A DNA stretch of 64,000 nt from Gammaproteobacteria bacterium (GTDB taxonomy: Bacteria; Pseudomonadota; Gammaproteobacteria; Pseudomonadales; Azotimanducaceae), in assembly GCA_028821405.1 (NCBI GenBank), contig JAPPGK010000056.1, positions 124,001-188,000 of the forward strand, in the 5' to 3' direction. Shown here one piece after another: positions 60,931-64,000 of this stretch. Under the pieces are notes generated by a model. It made no database searches. It saw only the letters and a program-made list of their open reading frames with translations, and was not told the DNA's origin. Position numbers and translations under genes: made by a program. Each line of letters begins with the position of its first letter. The first letter of the stretch is position 1.

Positions 60931-62229
60931 ATGCTCGACCTCGACCACCGCTTTGGGCTGTCCGAACGCGGCTCCGATTTCCGCACGGAACTGCGCGCAG
61001 GATTGACGACCTTTCTGACGATGGCCTACGTCGCCTTCGTCAACCCGCAGATCCTCGCGGATGCGGGCATGCCGTTCGACGCCGTCTTTGTCGCGACCTG
61101 TCTGGCGGCGGCGTTCAGTACGCTCATCATGGGTCTGTACGCCAACTACCCCGTGGCGCTTGCCCCTGGCATGGGTCTCAATGCCTTCTTCAGCTACGTC
61201 GTCGTGCTCGAGTTGGGCCATCCGTGGGAGGTGGCGCTCGGTGCGGTCTTTGTCGCCGGGCTCCTCTTCGTCATGCTGAGCCTAACGCCCGTGCGGCGCT
61301 GGATCATCGATGCGATCCCGTTTGGGTTGAAGATGGGGATCAGCGCCGGCATCGGCCTGTTCCTCGGCATCCTCGCCCTGAAGAACGCTGGCATCATCAC
61401 CGCGAGCCCTGCCACGTTGGTGACCTCCGGCGATCTCGTTGAGGCAGCGCCGATTCTCGCGACGCTGGGGTTCTGCCTGATCGTGGCACTGTCGGCGCGC
61501 CGAATTCCCGGCGCAACCATCATCGGCGTGCTCGGTGTCACCGCCGTGGGGATCGGCATAGGCGTCTCGGAATGGCAAGGCCTAGTCGCGATGCCGCCCG
61601 ATCCCACGCCGACCCTGCTCGCGCTCGACATCGCCGGCGCCCTCCAGGTCGGGATGATCAGCGTCATCCTGACCTTCCTCATCGTCGACCTTTTCGACAC
61701 CACGGGCACGCTGATCGGCGTCGCGAAGCAGGCGAACCTGCTCGACGCCGAGGGAAAGCTGCCGCGGATCAAAAAGGCCGTGATCGCGGACTCCGCCGGA
61801 ACCGTCGCCGGTGCCATGCTCGGCACGTCGCCGGTCACGAGCTACATCGAGAGCGGGGCGGGCACGAGCGCCGGAGGGCGTACAGGGATCACGGCCGTCG
61901 TCGTGGCGATACTGTTCCTCGCGTGCCTTTTCTTCGCGCCCTTGGCGCAGTCGATTCCCGCCTACGCGACGGCGCCGGCGATTCTCTATGTCGCCTGTCT
62001 GATGGCGAGGGCGCTGGCGGATATCGACTGGCCCGAGATCACCGAATCGGCACCGGCCGTAGTGACGGCCATGGCCATTCCGTTGACGTTCTCGATCGCC
62101 GACGGCATCGGCATCGGGTTCGTGACCTACGTTGCGGTCAAGCTCCTCGCGGGTCGCTTCCGCGAATGCTCGCCTGCCATGATCGGCGTCGCCCTGCTCT
62201 TTGCCGCGAAGTTTGGGTTCCTTGGTTGA
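60931..62229 (+). CDS. NCS2/AzgA-type purine permease
   Basis: This 432-residue inner-membrane transporter has about twelve helices. GLTTFLTMAYVAFVNPQILA is the AzgA start, followed by PVALAPGMGLNAFFSYVV, FLIVDLFDTTGTLIGVAKQA, and GTSPVTSYIESGAGTSAGGR as the conserved substrate-site block. These are the features of the AzgA adenine/guanine/hypoxanthine branch of NCS2 rather than the UraA/xanthine branch. ATG 60931 was chosen over an upstream in-frame start because the conserved N-terminus begins here. The genes upstream and downstream are unrelated to purine metabolism. Confidence 0.9.
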   Translation: MLDLDHRFGLSERGSDFRTELRAGLTTFLTMAYVAFVNPQILADAGMPFDAVFVATCLAAAFSTLIMGLYANYPVALAPGMGLNAFFSYVVVLELGHPWEVALGAVFVAGLLFVMLSLTPVRRWIIDAIPFGLKMGISAGIGLFLGILALKNAGIITASPATLVTSGDLVEAAPILATLGFCLIVALSARRIPGATIIGVLGVTAVGIGIGVSEWQGLVAMPPDPTPTLLALDIAGALQVGMISVILTFLIVDLFDTTGTLIGVAKQANLLDAEGKLPRIKKAVIADSAGTVAGAMLGTSPVTSYIESGAGTSAGGRTGITAVVVAILFLACLFFAPLAQSIPAYATAPAILYVACLMARALADIDWPEITESAPAVVTAMAIPLTFSIADGIGIGFVTYVAVKLLAGRFRECSPAMIGVALLFAAKFGFLG

Positions 62230-62312
62230 CATCGCTCGTGCGTGCCGAGCGATGACCGAACGTGGCGAGAGCTTGCTAATCTAGGGTTCCGACGCCCGAC
62301 CATGTGAAGCCC

Positions 62313-63233
62313 ATGGCTGAACTACCCGAACCGACCGCCGATCTCGACGTCGCCAAGCGCCACATGGACGAATATGGCTACTGCTTGCTGAAGGATGCGC
62401 TGGGTCGGAATCTGGTCGATGCATTGTACTCGCGCGTGCTGGAGCAACTCGAGGCGGAAGTGCAGCTCGGCAAGAACAACGTGTTGCCGGACAAGAAGCA
62501 ACTCGTCCGGTTCCTGCTCAACAAGGGGCAGGTGTTCCGCGACATCGTCTCCCACGAGAGCGTGCACGACGTTGTCCGCCACGTACTGGGACAGGAGTAC
62601 CTGCTCTCCGCATACCATGCGCACATCGCGCACCCGGGCACCTCGACGGCGTTCCACACCGACCAGTTCTGGATGCCGCCGCCGACCAACGAGAGGAAGC
62701 AGACGCTCCTGAAACCCGGGTCCGTCACGCGGGCCGGCAATCGCGGCCACCACGTTGGCGGCGAGAAAGCGATGGCGCCCACGACGATTGCGCCGGCGGT
62801 GGTCTGCAACACCATGTGGATGCTGGACGATTTCACAGCCGAGAACGGTGCGACGCTGGTCGTTCCCGGTAGCCACTTGAGCGGCCGGCAACCCGATCAC
62901 GACCTGGATTCGAGCGCCAACTGGGTTCCCGCGACGGCGCCCGCCGGTACCGTGCTGGCGCTCGAAGGGCGCGTCTGGCACTCCACCGGCGTGAATAACA
63001 CCAACCGCTACCGGACCGGCCTGACCATCAACTTCTGTGCGCCCCAGTTCCGACAGCAGGAGAACTTCCTCCTGGGCACGCTTCCGCAAGTCGTGGAAGA
63101 AGCGTCGCCGGAGTTGCTGGCCCTAATGGGATTCAAGGCGTGGCAGGGTTACGGCGGCTACGAGAACCACGGGCAATGGGTCAAGCGGGGCGAGTACGCA
63201 TTGGGCGAGTTGGTACCGGAACAGGAAACATGA
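62313..63233 (+). CDS. Phytanoyl-CoA dioxygenase family protein (PhyH-5)
   Basis: This 306-residue Fe(II)/2-oxoglutarate oxygenase has HMDEYGYCLLKDALGRNLVD at the start, the metal pair HTD in STAFHTDQFWMPPP, VVPGSHLSGR as the GSH block, the distal His in GRVWHSTGVNNTNRYR, and the Arg next to it. ATG 62313 is preferred; GTG 62304 is close. Its TGA overlaps the SDR start (ATGA), so the oxygenase and the dehydrogenase are made together, probably to hydroxylate and then oxidise the same small substrate. Confidence 0.88.
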   Translation: MAELPEPTADLDVAKRHMDEYGYCLLKDALGRNLVDALYSRVLEQLEAEVQLGKNNVLPDKKQLVRFLLNKGQVFRDIVSHESVHDVVRHVLGQEYLLSAYHAHIAHPGTSTAFHTDQFWMPPPTNERKQTLLKPGSVTRAGNRGHHVGGEKAMAPTTIAPAVVCNTMWMLDDFTAENGATLVVPGSHLSGRQPDHDLDSSANWVPATAPAGTVLALEGRVWHSTGVNNTNRYRTGLTINFCAPQFRQQENFLLGTLPQVVEEASPELLALMGFKAWQGYGGYENHGQWVKRGEYALGELVPEQET

Positions 63234-64000
63234 CCGAGTTGAATGGAAAGATCGCGGTTGTCACGGGCGCCAGCCGGGGCATCGGGGAAGCCAGCGCCCG
63301 TGCCCTGGATGACGCGGGCGCACGGGTGGTTCTCACCGGTCGCACGGTGTCCGACCTCGAACGGGTCGCTGCGGACCTCGCCAACAACCCGGTCATCCTG
63401 GAAGCCGACCTCGCACCGCCCAGGGCGGGCACGGACCTCGCCGAACGGGTTCTTGCGGTCGTGGAGGGCGTCGACATCCTGGTGAACAACGCCGGCATCC
63501 CGATGCGCCGCAAACCCGAGGAGTTGACCGAGGAGGACTTCGATCTCGTGTTCTCCATCAACGTCCGCTCGCTGCTGATGCTGACCTTGGGGCTCGGGCC
63601 GTCCATGATCGAGCGCGGTGGCGGATCGGTCATCAACATCTCTTCCATCGCCAGCCTGCGCGGTCCGCTGGGACGGGTCGCCTACGCGGGCACGAAGGGA
63701 GCGGTCGATGCCATGACCCGCGCGCTTGCCACCGACTGGGGATCCCACGGGATCCGCGTCAATTCGCTCTGCCCGGGATTGATCGCCACGGCCATCTGGG
63801 AGTCGGATCGGCAGAACATACCGGGTCTGATCGAGCGGCTCGAAGACAACATCGCCCTCAAACGCTGGGGCTACGGGGACGACGTGGCCGATGTCGTGCT
63901 GTTCTTCGCGAGCGACGCGTCGCGCTATGTGACGGGGGAGGTCGTCGCCGTGGACGGCGGAATGGCTAGGGTCGGCGCGGCACCGCGTCGGCGGGACTGA
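63230..64000 (+). CDS. Short-chain dehydrogenase/reductase
   Basis: This 256-residue classical SDR oxidoreductase has the cofactor motif VTGASRGIG, NNAG, the catalytic Ser in INISSIASL, YxxxK as YAGTKGAVDAM, and a C-terminal GEVVAVDGGM ending. TGR in VVLTGRTVS suggests NADP(H). It overlaps PhyH-5 by four bases. The gene is complete and its stop codon is the last three bases of the window. Confidence 0.92.
   Translation: MTELNGKIAVVTGASRGIGEASARALDDAGARVVLTGRTVSDLERVAADLANNPVILEADLAPPRAGTDLAERVLAVVEGVDILVNNAGIPMRRKPEELTEEDFDLVFSINVRSLLMLTLGLGPSMIERGGGSVINISSIASLRGPLGRVAYAGTKGAVDAMTRALATDWGSHGIRVNSLCPGLIATAIWESDRQNIPGLIERLEDNIALKRWGYGDDVADVVLFFASDASRYVTGEVVAVDGGMARVGAAPRRRD

Noticed and set aside
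1-64000. tRNA, rRNA, CRISPR, integrase or transposase genes
   Set aside because: I looked through the gaps and frames and saw no sequence I could support as any of these.

Overview
The window reads as a stretch of chromosome from a high-GC, Gram-negative bacterium. Three intact TonB-dependent receptors, lipoprotein signal peptides, periplasmic c-type haem motifs and a Zur/MerC zinc locus fit a proteobacterium, most simply a marine or host-associated gammaproteobacterium-like lineage. The five complete phytanoyl-CoA dioxygenase-family (PhyH) genes, two complete sulfatases, Gfo/Idh/MocA, DUF3604, DUF169 and FG-GAP/ASPIC genes are a mix I associate with marine and sponge-associated heterotrophs. 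The taxonomic guess is inference. I saw no rRNA, tRNA, CRISPR array, phage or insertion sequence.

Layout. 0-6 kb (minus strand): isocitrate/isopropylmalate-type dehydrogenase, a hipA remnant, a GrdB-family selenoprotein read through an in-frame TGA, acyl-CoA dehydrogenase, a lipoprotein esterase and an aldo/keto reductase. 5.8-11.9 kb: a DUF3604 protein, a very large lipoprotein joining FG-GAP/ASPIC repeats to a vanadium-haloperoxidase domain, and a sulfatase remnant. 11.9-15.4 kb: a zinc island with a His-rich ZnuD-like receptor, divergent merC and zur, and a Zur-box-like site between them. 15.4-25.9 kb: methyltransferase, DsbA-type isomerase, DUF169, a secreted HNH protein, a TonB receptor, an EamA transporter, a beta-lactamase-fold hydrolase and a TlpA-like lipoprotein. 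26-38 kb: three PhyH genes and one PhyH remnant, a hendecad-repeat coiled-coil protein, a UvrA-family ATPase, two PIN-domain toxin-antitoxin modules plus a PIN remnant, a nucleotidyltransferase, Gfo/Idh/MocA and SurE. 38-52 kb: serine hydrolase, ABC-F ATPase, P1-family peptidase, NnrU-like protein, sulfatase, DUF6178-like protein, dihaem cytochrome, HAD hydrolase, zinc-ribbon DEAD-box helicase and a YejA-like binding protein. 52-64 kb: a collagenase truncated before its catalytic motif, a TonB receptor preceded by a decayed copy of a receptor 3' end, two more PhyH genes, a PLP decarboxylase, a sulfatase, a purine permease and an SDR dehydrogenase.

Two things stand out. First, the gene at 1625-2488 is normally cut in two by a TGA. 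The flanking residues (I-U-P-V-C-H-Q-T) and a hairpin directly after the TGA match a bacterial selenocysteine insertion element, so this genome should encode SelA/SelB/SelC/SelD elsewhere. Second, a short palindromic repeat with the core CGTAGGGG...CCCGTCCCG occurs about nine times. In five unrelated genes its TAG is the stop codon, and one copy lies inside a coding sequence. Together with remnants of hipA, a sulfatase, PhyH, a PIN toxin, a collagenase and a TonB receptor, this indicates a genome with active gene turnover and decay.
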